Origin: Pseudomonas fontis | Lineage (GTDB): Bacteria; Pseudomonadota; Gammaproteobacteria; Pseudomonadales; Pseudomonadaceae | DNA length: 64,000 nucleotides | Assembly (NCBI RefSeq): GCF_028656955.1 | Contig: NZ_JAMDGY010000009.1 | Location: 1 to 64,000, forward strand | Reading direction: 5' to 3' | Shown: positions 42,429 to 52,655 of the stretch, piece by piece | How positions within the stretch are numbered: position 1 is the first letter of the stretch | Layout of the letters: each line of letters begins with the position of its first letter | Translations under genes and position numbers: made by a program | Notes under the pieces: model-generated | Databases searched by the model: none | Seen by the model: only the letters and a program-made list of their open reading frames with translations | Told to the model about the DNA's origin: nothing

Positions 42429-42458
42429 TTGACAGTATTTTCAGGCCCTTGTTATAAA
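42429..42458 (+). promoter_or_regulatory. hupB promoter
   Basis: A perfect -35 TTGACA and TATAAA 18 bases on (or TTATAA at 17) make a strong sigma-70 promoter about 95 bases before the hupB start. Confidence 0.7.
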
Positions 42459-42552
42459 GCGGCTCTTAAGTGTCAACAGGCCACCCAGCGCCCGCTTCGC
42501 TTTTTATTACATACTTAGAAACAAACTCAATAGAGATATAAGGGGACTTAGA

Positions 42553-42825
42553 GTGAACAAGTCGGAACTGATTGACGCTATCGCCGCTTCTGCTGATATT
42601 TCGAAAGCCACCGCCGGCAAGGCGCTGGACGCAGTCATCGAATCCGTTACTGGTGCCCTGAAGGCCGGTGACTCCGTGGTACTGGTTGGTTTCGGTACCT
42701 TCTCCGTTACCGATCGTCCAGCTCGTGTCGGCCGCAACCCGCAGACCGGCAAGACCCTGGAAATCGCTGCTGCCAAGAAGCCTGGTTTCAAGGCTGGCAA
42801 GGCACTGAAAGAAGCCGTCAACTAA
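42553..42825 (+). CDS. hupB: DNA-binding protein HU-beta
   Basis: A 90-residue HU protein beginning [11 protein letters not shown] with a GTG start and AGGGGA upstream. The DNA-contact arm [21 protein letters not shown], with its intercalating RNP, is intact. HU bends and compacts DNA. It has its own strong promoter downstream of lon, as in other Pseudomonas. Confidence 0.98.
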   Translation: MNKSELIDAIAASADISKATAGKALDAVIESVTGALKAGDSVVLVGFGTFSVTDRPARVGRNPQTGKTLEIAAAKKPGFKAGKALKEAVN

Positions 42826-42923
42826 GTCGTCTCTTTCAGGCTTAGGCCTTACGAGCCAGGTTAGCCCGGTTCGACAGCGAAGTGGCAGATCGCAAACGAT
42901 CCCGTCCAGTTCGCACGTTACGA

Positions 42924-42952
42924 GAAGGCGCATCCTCGGATGCGCCTTTCTT
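42924..42952 (+). terminator. Rho-independent terminator after hupB
   Basis: A long stem GAAGGCGCATCC / GGATGCGCCTTTC with a two-base tip is followed by TTCT, about 100 bases after the hupB stop. Confidence 0.75.
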
Positions 42953-43014
42953 CTATCAGGACTCTACCCACGCTCCACGGTTGTTGCATTTGTGCAACCG
43001 TTTCTGGGGGAAGC

Positions 43015-44874
43015 ATGCTTCAAAATATCCGGGACAATTCACAAGGTTGGATTGCCAAGACCATTATCGGTGTCATCATCGCGTTGATGGCGCTGACAGG
43101 CTTTGACGCCATCTTCCAGGCTGCTACCCATAGCCAGGATGCCGCCAAGGTCAATGGTGACACCATCAGCCAGAACGAGCTGAGCCAGGCCGTCGACATG
43201 CAACGTCGGCAGCTGATGCAGCAACTGGGCAAGGACTTCGATCCTGCGCTGCTCGACGAGAAAATGCTGCGTGAGGCGGCGCTCAAAGGGCTGATCGACC
43301 GCAAGTTGCTGCTCCAGGGCGCCCATGACGCCAACTTCTCCTTCTCCGAAGCGGCATTGGACCAGGTGATCCTGCAGACCCCTGAGTTCCAGGTGGACGG
43401 CAAGTTCAGCCCCGAGCGTTTCGATCAGGTCATCCGTCAGCTGGGCTACGGTCGTTTGCAGTTCCGCGACATGCTCGCCCAGGAAATGCTGATCGGCCAA
43501 CTGCGTGCCGGCCTGGCAGGCAGCGGCTTCGTCACCGACTCGCAGGTCGAGGCATTCGCCCGCCTGGAGAAGCAGACCCGCGACTTCGCTTCGCTGACCT
43601 TCAAGGCTGACCCGTCTGCCGTCAAGGTCACTGATGAAGCGATCAAGGCGCACTACGACGAGCACGCCAAAGAGTTCATGAGCCCGGATCAGGTCGTCAT
43701 CGACTACATCGAGCTGAAGAAATCGGCGTTCTTCGATCAGGTCAAGGTCAGCGACGACGAGTTGCAGGCCCTGTACCAGAAGGAAATCGCCAACCTGGCC
43801 GAGCAGCGTCATGCCGCGCACATCCTCATCGAAGTCAATGACAAGATGAACGATGCCCAGGCCAAGGCTCGCATTGAAGAGATCAAGCAGCGCCTGGACA
43901 AGGGTGAAGACTTCGCCGCATTGGCCAAGGAGTTCTCCCAGGATCCGGGTTCGGCCAACACTGGCGGTGACCTCGGTTTTGCCGGCCAGGGCGTTTACGA
44001 TCCGACCTTCGAAGAGGCGCTGTACGCGCTGAACAAGGATCAGGTCTCGGCGCCGGTGCGTACCGACTACGGTTACCACCTGATCAAGCTGCTGGGCGTG
44101 CAGGCACCTGAAGTGCCGACCTTCGCCAGCTTGAAAGACAAGCTGACCCGCGAGCTGAAAACCCAGCAGGTTGAGCAGCGCTTCGTTGAAGCGTCCAAGC
44201 AGCTGGAAGACTCGGCGTTCGAAGCCTCCGACCTGGCGCAGCCAGCACAGGACCTGGGCTTGAAGGTGCATACCTCCGAAGCGTTTGGTCGTGAAGGCGG
44301 TGAAGGTATTACTGCCAATCGTGGTGTGGTGCAGGCCGCCTTCAGCACTGAAGTGCTGGATGAAGGCTCCAACAGCAGCGCGATCGAGTTGGACCCGGAG
44401 ACTGTCGTGGTCATCCGTGCCAAGGAGCATCGCAAGCCGGCGCAACTGCCACTGGAGTCGGTGGCTGACAGCATCCGTGCCCACCTGGCCAAAGAGCAGG
44501 CGACTGCTGCGGTCAAGGCCAAAGGCGAAGCCCTGATTGCCGAGCTGCGTGATGGTAAGGCCGGCCAGCCAGCACAGAGCTGGAAGGTCCAGGAAGCGGT
44601 TGCCCGCAACCAGGAAGGCATCGACCCACTGGCGTTGCAGGCGGTGTTCCGCATGACCAAGCCTGAAGCCAAGGACAAGCCGAGCTACGCCAGTGTGACC
44701 CTGGCCGATGGCAGCGTTGTCGTGCTGCGCTTGAATGGCGTGAACGAAGGCGCAGCGGCCAGCGAAGAAGAGAAGGCGGCCTACCGTCGCTTCCTCGCCT
44801 CGCGTGCCGGCCAGCAGGACTTTGCGGCCTACCGCAAGCAGCTGGAAGCCCAGGCGGATATCACTCGTTATTGA
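43015..44874 (+). CDS. ppiD: Periplasmic folding chaperone PpiD
   Basis: The 619-residue protein has an N-terminal cytoplasmic tip (MLQNIRDNSQGW), one membrane anchor (about 13-35), a SurA-like N domain, a parvulin domain (about 265-360, AAHILIEVNDKMNDAQAKAR...SANTGGDLGF) and a second helical region. It sits at the Sec translocon and helps proteins leaving it. GGGGGA lies before ATG 43015. In P. aeruginosa PAO1 fabI comes next; here it is absent. Confidence 0.96.
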   Translation: MLQNIRDNSQGWIAKTIIGVIIALMALTGFDAIFQAATHSQDAAKVNGDTISQNELSQAVDMQRRQLMQQLGKDFDPALLDEKMLREAALKGLIDRKLLLQGAHDANFSFSEAALDQVILQTPEFQVDGKFSPERFDQVIRQLGYGRLQFRDMLAQEMLIGQLRAGLAGSGFVTDSQVEAFARLEKQTRDFASLTFKADPSAVKVTDEAIKAHYDEHAKEFMSPDQVVIDYIELKKSAFFDQVKVSDDELQALYQKEIANLAEQRHAAHILIEVNDKMNDAQAKARIEEIKQRLDKGEDFAALAKEFSQDPGSANTGGDLGFAGQGVYDPTFEEALYALNKDQVSAPVRTDYGYHLIKLLGVQAPEVPTFASLKDKLTRELKTQQVEQRFVEASKQLEDSAFEASDLAQPAQDLGLKVHTSEAFGREGGEGITANRGVVQAAFSTEVLDEGSNSSAIELDPETVVVIRAKEHRKPAQLPLESVADSIRAHLAKEQATAAVKAKGEALIAELRDGKAGQPAQSWKVQEAVARNQEGIDPLALQAVFRMTKPEAKDKPSYASVTLADGSVVVLRLNGVNEGAAASEEEKAAYRRFLASRAGQQDFAAYRKQLEAQADITRY

Positions 44875-44892
44875 GGGATGTTGCGCTGAATG

Positions 44893-44921
44893 AAAAAGGC
44901 CCCGATCAGGGGCCTTTTTTT
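44893..44921 (+). terminator. Rho-independent terminator after ppiD
   Basis: AAAAAGGCCCC-GATC-AGGGGCCTTTTTTT, a perfect stem with a T-run, symmetric enough to act in both directions. Confidence 0.88.
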
Positions 44922-44978
44922 ATGGGTGGGGAGAAAGCGCCGGGTTGGCAGAGTTGACATGTTGGCTGCTCTGGCCTC

Positions 44979-45071
44979 ATCGCCGGCAAGGCCGGCTCCC
45001 ACCCCAATCCGCAAGGCCAAGGGCATTTACGGCATGCATGAATAACTGTGGGAGCTGGCCTTGCCAGCGAT
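44979..45071. repeat. REP pair (BIME), copy 1
   Basis: ATCGCCGGCAAGGCCGGCTCCCAC-type REP at 44,979-45,002 and an inverted relative (GTGGGAGCTGGCCTTGCCAGCGAT type) at 45,048-45,071. A further partial copy (CCCGGCAAGGCCGGCCTC) lies near 45,127. They fill the gap between the convergent ppiD and Yej/Npp operons, the usual place for Pseudomonas REPs. Confidence 0.82.
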
Positions 45072-45152
45072 ACAGGCACCGCGAAGTTGCTGACACCACA
45101 TCGATGTATTCGCCGCGGTCCGGCGTCCCGGCAAGGCCGGCCTCTAAAGAGG

Positions 45153-46754
45153 TCAGCCAGGGACCAGGAAGGCCGCCTCCAGCAACTGCTGGGTGTACGG
45201 GTGCTGCGGTGAGGAGAAGATGTCCTCGGCCAACCCCTGCTCAACCACCTGCCCATGTTTGACCACCATCAACTGGTGGCTCAGCGCCTTGACCACCGCC
45301 AGGTCATGGCTGATGAACAGGTAGGTCAGGTTGTACTTGCTCTGAAGCGTACGCAGCAACTCCACCACCTGACGCTGCACGGTACGGTCCAGCGCTGAAG
45401 TAGGCTCATCAAGCAGTATCAGCGCAGGCTTGAGCACCAGCGCGCGGGCAATGGCGATACGTTGGCGCTGGCCGCCGGAAAACTCATGCGGATAGCGATG
45501 CCGCGACTCCGGGTCCAGGCCTACCTCCTTGAGTGCCTCCATGATCGCCTGTTCCTGCTCTACAGGCGTTCCGATCTTGTGGATGCGCAAACCCTCGCCG
45601 ACGATGTCACTGACGCACATGCGCGGGCTCAGGCTGCCGAAGGGGTCCTGGAACACCACCTGCATCTCTCGACGCAACGGGCGCACCTGCTGCTGGGTCA
45701 AGCCGTCCAGTGACTTGCCTTCGAAGCGGATCGCACCCTTGCTGCCAATCAGCCGCAGGATCGCCAGCCCCAGGGTGGATTTGCCCGAGCCACTTTCGCC
45801 GACAATACCCAGGGTCTGCCCCTGGAGCAGGCTGAAGTTGATGCCGTCGACTGCCTTGACGTGGTCAACGGTGCGCCGCAACAAGCCTTTCTTGATCGGG
45901 AACCAGACGCGCAGGTCTTCGACTTCAAGCATCGGCGGGCCCACCGGGTTATGCGCCGGCTTGCCGCTGGGTTCCGCGCCCAGCAGCATTTGTGTGTAAG
46001 GGTGCTGCGGTGCCCGGAACAGCGCTTCGCACGAGGCCTGCTCAACGATGCAGCCACGCTGCATGACGCACACGCGATGGGCAATGCGCTTGACCAGGTT
46101 CAAGTCATGGCTGATCAGTAGCAGCGCCATGCCCAGGCGCGCCTGCAATTGCTTGAGCAGTTCGAGGATCTTCAACTGCACGGTAACGTCCAGTGCAGTG
46201 GTCGGCTCGTCGGCAATCAGCAGTTCCGGCTCATTGGCCAGGGCCATGGCGATCATCACCCGTTGCCGTTGGCCGCCGGACAGCTCATGCGGCAAGGCCT
46301 TGAGGCGTTTTACCGGGTCGGGGATGCCCACCAGTTCCAGCAGCTCCAGGGTGCGCCGGGTGGCCGCCTTGCCACGCAGGCCCTTGTGCAACATGAGGAT
46401 CTCGTTGATCTGCTTCTCGATGTTGTGCAGCGGGTTGAGCGAGGTCATCGGCTCCTGGAAGATCATCGCGATGCGGTTGCCGCGGATGTGGCGCATCTGC
46501 TTTTCGCCCAGGTGCAGCAGGTCCTTGCCGTTGTACTGGATGCTGCCCGAGGGGTGCTGGGCCAGCGGGTAGGGCAGCAGGCGCAGGATCGAGTGGGCGG
46601 TGACCGACTTGCCCGAGCCGCTTTCACCCACCAGGGCCAACGTCTCGCCCCGGCGGATATCGAAACTGATGCCTTCGACCACGCGTTGCTGCTGGTCGCC
46701 GGAGACGAACTCGACAGACAGGTCGCGGACTTCGATCAAGGTGTCCTGGCTCAT
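45153..46754 (-). CDS. yejF: Double ATP-binding subunit of Yej/Npp-type peptide ABC transporter
   Basis: The 533-residue protein carries two ABC ATPase cassettes in tandem, each with GESGSGKS (Walker A), a signature LSGGQRQR or FSGGQRQRIAIARAL, and LLIADEPTTALD or LILLDEPTSALD (Walker B). This fused form is typical of YejF. ATG 46754 (MSQDTLIEV) follows the permease stop by one base. It powers uptake through the two permeases encoded upstream. Orthologous P. aeruginosa genes are called nppA1A2BCD. Confidence 0.93.
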   Translation of the reverse strand: MSQDTLIEVRDLSVEFVSGDQQQRVVEGISFDIRRGETLALVGESGSGKSVTAHSILRLLPYPLAQHPSGSIQYNGKDLLHLGEKQMRHIRGNRIAMIFQEPMTSLNPLHNIEKQINEILMLHKGLRGKAATRRTLELLELVGIPDPVKRLKALPHELSGGQRQRVMIAMALANEPELLIADEPTTALDVTVQLKILELLKQLQARLGMALLLISHDLNLVKRIAHRVCVMQRGCIVEQASCEALFRAPQHPYTQMLLGAEPSGKPAHNPVGPPMLEVEDLRVWFPIKKGLLRRTVDHVKAVDGINFSLLQGQTLGIVGESGSGKSTLGLAILRLIGSKGAIRFEGKSLDGLTQQQVRPLRREMQVVFQDPFGSLSPRMCVSDIVGEGLRIHKIGTPVEQEQAIMEALKEVGLDPESRHRYPHEFSGGQRQRIAIARALVLKPALILLDEPTSALDRTVQRQVVELLRTLQSKYNLTYLFISHDLAVVKALSHQLMVVKHGQVVEQGLAEDIFSSPQHPYTQQLLEAAFLVPG

Positions 46755-46755
46755 G

Positions 46756-47775
46756 TTATTTCCTCGGGTCGAAGGCATCGCGGGCGGATTCACCAATGAA
46801 TACCAGCAGGCTGAGCATCACTGCCAGTACGGCAAAGGCACTCATGCCCAGCCACGGCGCTTGCAGGTTGGACTTGCCCTGGGCCACCAGCTCACCCAGC
46901 GAGGGCGAGCCGGCGGGTAGGCCGAAGCCGAGGAAGTCCAGCGCGGTCAGGGTGCCGATGGCACCGGTCAGGATGAAGGGCATGAAGGTCATGGTCGAGA
47001 CCATGGCGTTGGGCAGGATGTGCCGGAACATGATCGCGCCGTTCTGCATGCCCAGCGCCCGTGCGGCGCGCACGTATTCAAGGTTGCGCCCGCGCAGGAA
47101 CTCGGCGCGCACCACGTCCACCAGGCTCATCCAGGAGAACAGCAGCATGATGCCCAGCAGCCACCAGAAGTTCGGCTGCACGAAGCTGGCCAGGATGATC
47201 AGCAGGTACAGCACCGGCAGGCCCGACCAGATCTCCAGGAAGCGCTGGCCGGCCAGGTCGACCCAGCCGCCATAGAAGCCCTGCAGGGCGCCGGCGATCA
47301 CGCCGATGATCGAGCTGAAGATGGTCAGGGTCAGGGCGAACAGCACCGATATGCGAAAGCCGTAGATCACCCGTGCGAGCACGTCACGGCCCTGGTCATC
47401 GGTGCCCAGCCAGTTCTGTGCTGAAGGCGGGGCGGGGGCGGGGACCTTGAGGTCGTAGTTGATGCTCTGGTAGCTGAAGGGGATCGGGGTCCAGAGCACC
47501 CAGCCGTCTTTCTGCGCCAGCAGTTCGCGGATGTACGGGCTCTTGTAGTTGGCTTCCAGGGGGAACTCGCCACCGAAGGTGGTTTCCGGGTAGCGCTTGA
47601 GTGCCGGGAAATACCATTCGCCGTCGTAGCGCACGGCCAGCGGCTTGTCGTTGGCAATCAGTTCGGCGCCCAGGCTCAGGCCGAACAGGATCAGAAACAA
47701 CCACAGCGACCACCAGCCTCGGCGGTTGGCCTTGAAGCGTTCGAAACGGCGTCGATTTAACGGTGAAAGGGCCAT
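46756..47775 (-). CDS. yejE: Permease of Yej/Npp-type peptide ABC transporter (YejE)
   Basis: A 339-residue inner-membrane protein with about six helices, a large periplasmic loop after the first, and the permease EAA motif near AARALGMQNGAIMFRHILPN. The WLGTDDQGRDVLARVIYGFR segment before the transport domain is typical of DppC/YejE-type subunits. It is the fourth gene of the five-gene operon. Confidence 0.93.
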   Translation of the reverse strand: MALSPLNRRRFERFKANRRGWWSLWLFLILFGLSLGAELIANDKPLAVRYDGEWYFPALKRYPETTFGGEFPLEANYKSPYIRELLAQKDGWVLWTPIPFSYQSINYDLKVPAPAPPSAQNWLGTDDQGRDVLARVIYGFRISVLFALTLTIFSSIIGVIAGALQGFYGGWVDLAGQRFLEIWSGLPVLYLLIILASFVQPNFWWLLGIMLLFSWMSLVDVVRAEFLRGRNLEYVRAARALGMQNGAIMFRHILPNAMVSTMTFMPFILTGAIGTLTALDFLGFGLPAGSPSLGELVAQGKSNLQAPWLGMSAFAVLAVMLSLLVFIGESARDAFDPRK

Positions 47776-47776
47776 T

Positions 47777-48850
47777 TCAATGCTCCCGGCTTGCGAAGTC
47801 GATCCGTGGATCGACCAGGGTGTAGGTCAGGTCGCCGATCAGCTTCACCACCAGCCCAAGCAGGGTGAAGATGAACAGCGTGCCGAAGACTACCGGGTAG
47901 TCACGGTTGATGGCCGCCTCGAAGCTCATCAGGCCCAGGCCGTCGAGGGAGAAGATCACTTCGACCAGCAAGGAGCCGGTGAAGAAGATGCCGATGAACG
48001 CCGACGGGAAACCTGCGATCACCAGCAGCATGGCATTGCGGAACACATGCCCGTAGAGCACGCGGTTGCGGCTCAGGCCCTTGGCCTTGGCGGTGACCAC
48101 GTACTGCTTGTTGATCTCGTCGAGGAAGCTGTTCTTGGTCAGCAACGTCATGGTTGCGAAGTTGCCGATCACCAGCGCGGTCACCGGTAATGCCAGGTGC
48201 CAGAAGTAATCGAGGATCTTGCCGGTGGTGCTCAACTCGTCGAAGTTGTTCGAGGTCAGCCCGCGCAGGGGGAACCAGTCCAGGTAGCTGCCGCCGGCGA
48301 ACACCACGATCAGCAGGATGGCGAACAGGAAGGCGGGAATTGCATAGCCGACGATGATCGCCGAGCTGGTCCAGACGTCGAAATGGCTGCCATGCCGGGT
48401 GGCCTTGGCGATCCCCAGGGGGATCGACACCAGGTACATGATCAACGTGCTCCACAACCCCAGCGAGATTGACACCGGCATCTTCTCGGCGATCAGGTCG
48501 ATGACCTTGGCATCGCGGAAGAAGCTGTCGCCGAAGTCGAGCCGGGCGTAGTTCTTGATCATGATCCACAGGCGTTCCGGCGCCGACTTGTCGAAGCCGT
48601 ACATGCGTTCGATTTCCTTGATCAGTGCCGGATCAAGGCCTTGCGCACCGCGGTAGTTGGAGCCGGCCACCGAGACCTCGGAGCCACCCCCGGAGATGCG
48701 GCTGGTGGCGCCCTCGAAGCCTTCGAGCTTGGCGATCATCTGCTCCACCGGCCCGCCAGGTGCGGCCTGGATGATGATGAAGTTGATGATCAGGATGCCG
48801 AACAAGGTCGGGATAATCAGCAGCAGGCGCCGCAGGATATAGGCCAGCAT
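47777..48850 (-). CDS. yejB: Permease of Yej/Npp-type peptide ABC transporter (YejB)
   Basis: A 357-residue inner-membrane protein starting [20 protein letters not shown], with the YejB-type long insertion (about 40-110) and the EAA loop [20 protein letters not shown]. It pairs with YejE to form the channel. One base separates it from both neighbours in the operon. Confidence 0.94.
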   Translation of the reverse strand: MLAYILRRLLLIIPTLFGILIINFIIIQAAPGGPVEQMIAKLEGFEGATSRISGGGSEVSVAGSNYRGAQGLDPALIKEIERMYGFDKSAPERLWIMIKNYARLDFGDSFFRDAKVIDLIAEKMPVSISLGLWSTLIMYLVSIPLGIAKATRHGSHFDVWTSSAIIVGYAIPAFLFAILLIVVFAGGSYLDWFPLRGLTSNNFDELSTTGKILDYFWHLALPVTALVIGNFATMTLLTKNSFLDEINKQYVVTAKAKGLSRNRVLYGHVFRNAMLLVIAGFPSAFIGIFFTGSLLVEVIFSLDGLGLMSFEAAINRDYPVVFGTLFIFTLLGLVVKLIGDLTYTLVDPRIDFASREH

Positions 48851-48851
48851 G

Positions 48852-50705
48852 CTACTGCCCCTCGCCAGGTGCCGGCGCTTGGTCCGGCGTGCTCGCCGGT
48901 ACGGCCGGGGCTACGTCGGGCTTGACCCACCAGGTGTTGATGCCGATGTCGTACTTGGGCGGTGTCTGCGGGTGGCCGATATGGTTCCAGTAGGCCACGC
49001 GCCAGGTCTTGATGTGCCAGTTCGGCACCACGTAGAAGCCCCAGAGCAGCACGCGGTCGAGGGCGCGGGTGTGGTCGATCAGGCTCTGGCGCGAGTCGGC
49101 ATTGATCAGGCCTTCGACCAGGCTGTCGATGGCCGGGTCCTTGAGGCCGATGAAGTTGCGGCTGCCGGGGTTGTCGGCGCTGCTGCTCTGCCAGAACTCA
49201 CGCTGCTCGTTGCCCGGCGAATTGGATTGCGGATAGCCGCTGACGATCATGTCGTAATCCCGCGAGCGCAGGCGGTTGATGTATTCGGCAACGTCGACCC
49301 GGCGAATGCTCAGCTCGATGCCCAGGTCAGCAAGGTTGCGCTTGTAGGGCAGGAGGATGCGTTCGAACTCGGTTTGCGCCAGGAGGAACTCGATCTTCAG
49401 TGGCTTGCCACTGGCATCGACCATCTTGTCGTCCTGGATGCGGTAGCCGGCTTCCTGCAGCAGCTTGTAGGCCTGGCGCTGCTGTTCGCGGATCATCCCG
49501 CTGCCATCGGTGACCGGATTGGCGAACGCGGTGCTGAACACCTGCTCGGGGATCTTGCCGCGCAGCGGTTCGAGGAGTTTCAGCTCCGCCTCCGACGGCA
49601 GGCCCTTGGCGGCCATGTCGGAGTTTTCAAAGTAGCTGCCGGTGCGGGTATAGGCGCCGTTGAACAGCTGCTTGTTGGTCCATTCGAAGTCCAGCAGCAG
49701 GCTCAGCGCCTGGCGCACACGCACGTCCTGGAACACCGCGTGGCGCAGGTTGAATATGAAGCCCTGCATGCCGACCGGCGTGCCATTGGGGATCTCTTCG
49801 CGAATCAGGCGGCCTTCGCGCACGGCCGGGGTGTTGTAGGCGGTCGCCCAGTTCTTGGCGCTGGTCTCGAACCAGTAGTCGAACTGCCCGGCTTTCATCG
49901 CCTCGAGGGCCACCGTGTTGTCGCGGTAGTAGTCGACAGTCATGACGTCGAAGTTGTAGAAGCCGCGGTTGATCGGCAGGTCCTTGCCCCAGTAGTTCTT
50001 GTCGCGTTCCAGGCGCACCGAGCGCCCCGGCTTGACCTCGGTGACGCGATACGGGCCGCTGCCCAGCGGAATCTCGAGGTTGCCACGGGTGAAGTCGCGG
50101 CTCTCCCACCAGTGCTTGGGCAATACCGGGAGCTGGCCGAGGATCAGCGGCAGCTCGCGGTTGTTGTTGTGCTTGAACTTGAACAGCACGCGCAGCGGGT
50201 CCTCGGCGACCACTTCGGCGATGTCGGCATAGTAGCCGCGATACAGCGGCGCACCGCTCTTGATCAGGGTGTTGAAGGTGAACACGACGTCTTCGGCGCG
50301 CACCGGATGGCCATCCTGGAAGCGCGCTTCAGGGCGCAGGTAGAAACGCACCCAGCTGTTGTCCGGGGCCTTTTCGATCTGCTTGGCGATCAACCCGTAT
50401 TCGGTGAACGGCTCATCCAGGCTCGCCCGCGCCAGGGTGTCGTAGACCATGTCGATGTTTTCGGCCGGGACGCCCTTGTTGATGAACGGGTTGAGGCTGT
50501 CGAAGCCGCCGAAGCCGTTCTGGCGAAAGGTGCCGCCCTTGGGCGCGTCGGGGTTTACGTAGTCGAAATGCTTGAAGTTGGCGGGGTACTTGGGCGCTTC
50601 GTTGTACAGCGTCACCGCGTGTTCCGGCTTGGCCAGGGCCTGCAGGCTGAGGCTGGCCAGCAAAAGGCTGCTGGCGATCAGGCGCAGGCTGGTCAATGGC
50701 ATCAT
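48852..50705 (-). CDS. Peptide-binding protein of Yej/Npp operon, second copy
   Basis: A 617-residue periplasmic solute-binding protein (SBP_bac_5) with a signal peptide ending ALA-KPEH. The core shows [36 protein letters not shown] and a [13 protein letters not shown] motif. It starts at ATG 50705, overlapping the previous stop by four bases. A Pro/Ala-rich tail follows the final domain. It should deliver oligopeptides, and in P. aeruginosa peptidyl-nucleoside antibiotics, to the permease. Confidence 0.9.
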   Translation of the reverse strand: MMPLTSLRLIASSLLLASLSLQALAKPEHAVTLYNEAPKYPANFKHFDYVNPDAPKGGTFRQNGFGGFDSLNPFINKGVPAENIDMVYDTLARASLDEPFTEYGLIAKQIEKAPDNSWVRFYLRPEARFQDGHPVRAEDVVFTFNTLIKSGAPLYRGYYADIAEVVAEDPLRVLFKFKHNNNRELPLILGQLPVLPKHWWESRDFTRGNLEIPLGSGPYRVTEVKPGRSVRLERDKNYWGKDLPINRGFYNFDVMTVDYYRDNTVALEAMKAGQFDYWFETSAKNWATAYNTPAVREGRLIREEIPNGTPVGMQGFIFNLRHAVFQDVRVRQALSLLLDFEWTNKQLFNGAYTRTGSYFENSDMAAKGLPSEAELKLLEPLRGKIPEQVFSTAFANPVTDGSGMIREQQRQAYKLLQEAGYRIQDDKMVDASGKPLKIEFLLAQTEFERILLPYKRNLADLGIELSIRRVDVAEYINRLRSRDYDMIVSGYPQSNSPGNEQREFWQSSSADNPGSRNFIGLKDPAIDSLVEGLINADSRQSLIDHTRALDRVLLWGFYVVPNWHIKTWRVAYWNHIGHPQTPPKYDIGINTWWVKPDVAPAVPASTPDQAPAPGEGQ

Positions 50706-52534
50706 TGGGCGTTCTCCGAAGGCTTGAGCCACCAGCTATTGAGCCCCAGCGTATAGGGCGGCGTGGCGACGAAGGCGAACCGATTGCGGTAGGCCAGGCG
50801 GTGATAATCGAGGTACCAGTTGGGAATCATGTAGTGCTGCCACAGCAACACGCGGTCCAGGGCGCGTGCGGCGGCCACCTGGTCATCGCGGCTCTGGGCG
50901 CCGAGCAAGGCTTCGAGCAGGTGGTCGACCACCGCGCTCCTGACCCCAGCGTAGTTCTTGCTGCCCTTGGTTGCGGCCTGGCTTGAGTGGAAATACAACC
51001 ACTGCTCAAGGCCTGGGCTGAGGGTCTGGTTGAGTGTCATCAGAATCATGTCGAAATCGAACTGGTCCAGCCGTTGTTTGTACTGGGCCCGGTCGACCGT
51101 GCGCAAGCGCGCATCGATGCCGATGCTGGCAAGATTTTCGACATAAGGTTGCAGGATCCGCTCAAGGTTCGGATTGACCAGCAGGATTTCCAGCTTGAGC
51201 GGCTGCCCGCTGCTGTTTTGCAGGCGCTGGCCGGACAGCTTCCAGCCCGCCTGGGAGAGCAGTTCGAGTGCCTGGCGCAGGGTGTCACGGCCGATGCCGC
51301 GACCGTCGGTGCGGCTGACGCTGAACGGCTGGGTGAACAATGCCGCAGGCAGTTGATCGCGATAAGGCGCCAGCAGCAGCCATTCCTTGCCGACCGGCAA
51401 GCTGCTGGCACTGAACTCGCTGTTGGGGTAGTAGCTGGTGGCGCGCTGGTAGGCGCTGCTGAACAGGGCGCGGTTGGTCCATTCGAAGTCGAGCATCAGG
51501 CCCAGCGCCTGGCGCACCCGGTCATCGGCGAAGGTGGCGCGGCGGCTGTTCATGAACAGGCCTTGGGTCTGGGTCGGGATCTTGTGCGCGATCTGCGCCT
51601 TGATCACCTCGCCCCGGCGCACGCCGGGGAAGTTGTAGCCGTTCGCCCAGTTCTTCGCCTGGTGTTCGATATAGATATCGAACTCGCCGGCCTTGAAGGC
51701 TTCGAAGGCGACATCGGCGTCACGGTAGAACTCGTACTCGACGCGATCGACGTTGTACTTGCCACGGTTCACCGCCAGGTCCTTGCCCCACCAGTCCTTG
51801 ACCCGCTCGAACACCAGCCTGCGCCCCGGTTGTACCTGGGTGATGCGATAGGGGCCGCTGCCCAGCGGTGGCTCGAAGGTGGTGGCCTGGAAGTCGCGGC
51901 CTTTCCAGTAATGCTGTGGCAGCACCGGCATCTCGCCCAGGCGCAGGATCAGCAGCGGGTTGCCGGCGCGCTTGAAGACGAAACGGATGCGCTTGGCATT
52001 GAGGATGTCGACCCGCTGCACTTCCTGCAGGTTGGTCCGGTAAATCGGGTGGCCTTCCTTGAGCAGGGTGCGGTAGGAGAACGCGACATCGGCGGCAGTG
52101 ATTGGCTGGCCGTCGTTGAAGCGGGCTTCCGGGCGCAGGTTGAACACCACCCAGCTGCGGTCTTCGCTGTACTCGACGGAAGCTGCGATCAGGCCATAGC
52201 TGGAGGTCGGCTCGTCACCGGAAGGGTCGTACTGGCCCGTGCCGACCATCAGGGTTTCGTTCAGCTCGTTCACGCCGTATTGCAGGAAGTTCGGCGTGGT
52301 GACCGGGCTGGTGCCCTTGAAGGTATAGGGGTTGAGCGTATCGAAGGTGCCGAATGCCATCGCGCGCAAGGTGCCACCTTTCGGTGCTTGCGGGTTTACC
52401 CAATCGAAGTGGGTGAATTTGGCTGGATACTTGAGCGTGCCGAACTGGGCGTAACCATGGCTTTCGCTGATTGTCGCGCCCGCGGGAAAGCTCAAGACCA
52501 GGCTGAATGACAGCAACAGGAGGGGACGTATCAA
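50702..52534 (-). CDS. Peptide-binding protein of Yej/Npp operon, first copy
   Basis: A 610-residue SBP_bac_5 protein with a signal peptide (MIRPLLLLSFSLVLSFPAGA) and a core parallel to its neighbour's: GGTLRAMAFGTFDTLNPY, GLIAASVEYSEDRSWVVF, GSGPYRITQVQPG. It opens the leftward operon. The two copies clearly arose by duplication but differ throughout, so they may bind different peptides. Confidence 0.9.
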   Translation of the reverse strand: MIRPLLLLSFSLVLSFPAGATISESHGYAQFGTLKYPAKFTHFDWVNPQAPKGGTLRAMAFGTFDTLNPYTFKGTSPVTTPNFLQYGVNELNETLMVGTGQYDPSGDEPTSSYGLIAASVEYSEDRSWVVFNLRPEARFNDGQPITAADVAFSYRTLLKEGHPIYRTNLQEVQRVDILNAKRIRFVFKRAGNPLLILRLGEMPVLPQHYWKGRDFQATTFEPPLGSGPYRITQVQPGRRLVFERVKDWWGKDLAVNRGKYNVDRVEYEFYRDADVAFEAFKAGEFDIYIEHQAKNWANGYNFPGVRRGEVIKAQIAHKIPTQTQGLFMNSRRATFADDRVRQALGLMLDFEWTNRALFSSAYQRATSYYPNSEFSASSLPVGKEWLLLAPYRDQLPAALFTQPFSVSRTDGRGIGRDTLRQALELLSQAGWKLSGQRLQNSSGQPLKLEILLVNPNLERILQPYVENLASIGIDARLRTVDRAQYKQRLDQFDFDMILMTLNQTLSPGLEQWLYFHSSQAATKGSKNYAGVRSAVVDHLLEALLGAQSRDDQVAAARALDRVLLWQHYMIPNWYLDYHRLAYRNRFAFVATPPYTLGLNSWWLKPSENAQ

Positions 52535-52597
52535 GTCGGCGATCCGATCCAGGCGGCTTGGGCTTTGTTCCGGCTACAGTAACAGCTTGTATCGGCA

Positions 52598-52620
52598 GGA
52601 AAAAGAGCCGCCTTGGCGGG
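52598..52620 (-). terminator. Terminator after mltD, leftward
   Basis: On the minus strand CCGCC-AA-GGCGG is followed by CTCTTTTTCC; a GCCGGC / GCCGGC hairpin lies just before it (52,627-52,645). It ends mltD before the Yej/Npp operon. Confidence 0.65.
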
Positions 52621-52655
52621 GCCTTGAAGCCGGCACGAATGCCGGCGGGGGGAAT

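Noticed and set aside
48849..50756. 635-codon plus-strand frame opposite the second binding protein
   Set aside because: Its composition is typical antisense (Val/Leu/His/Gln-rich) and no domain is seen; the minus strand is a clear SBP_bac_5 gene.
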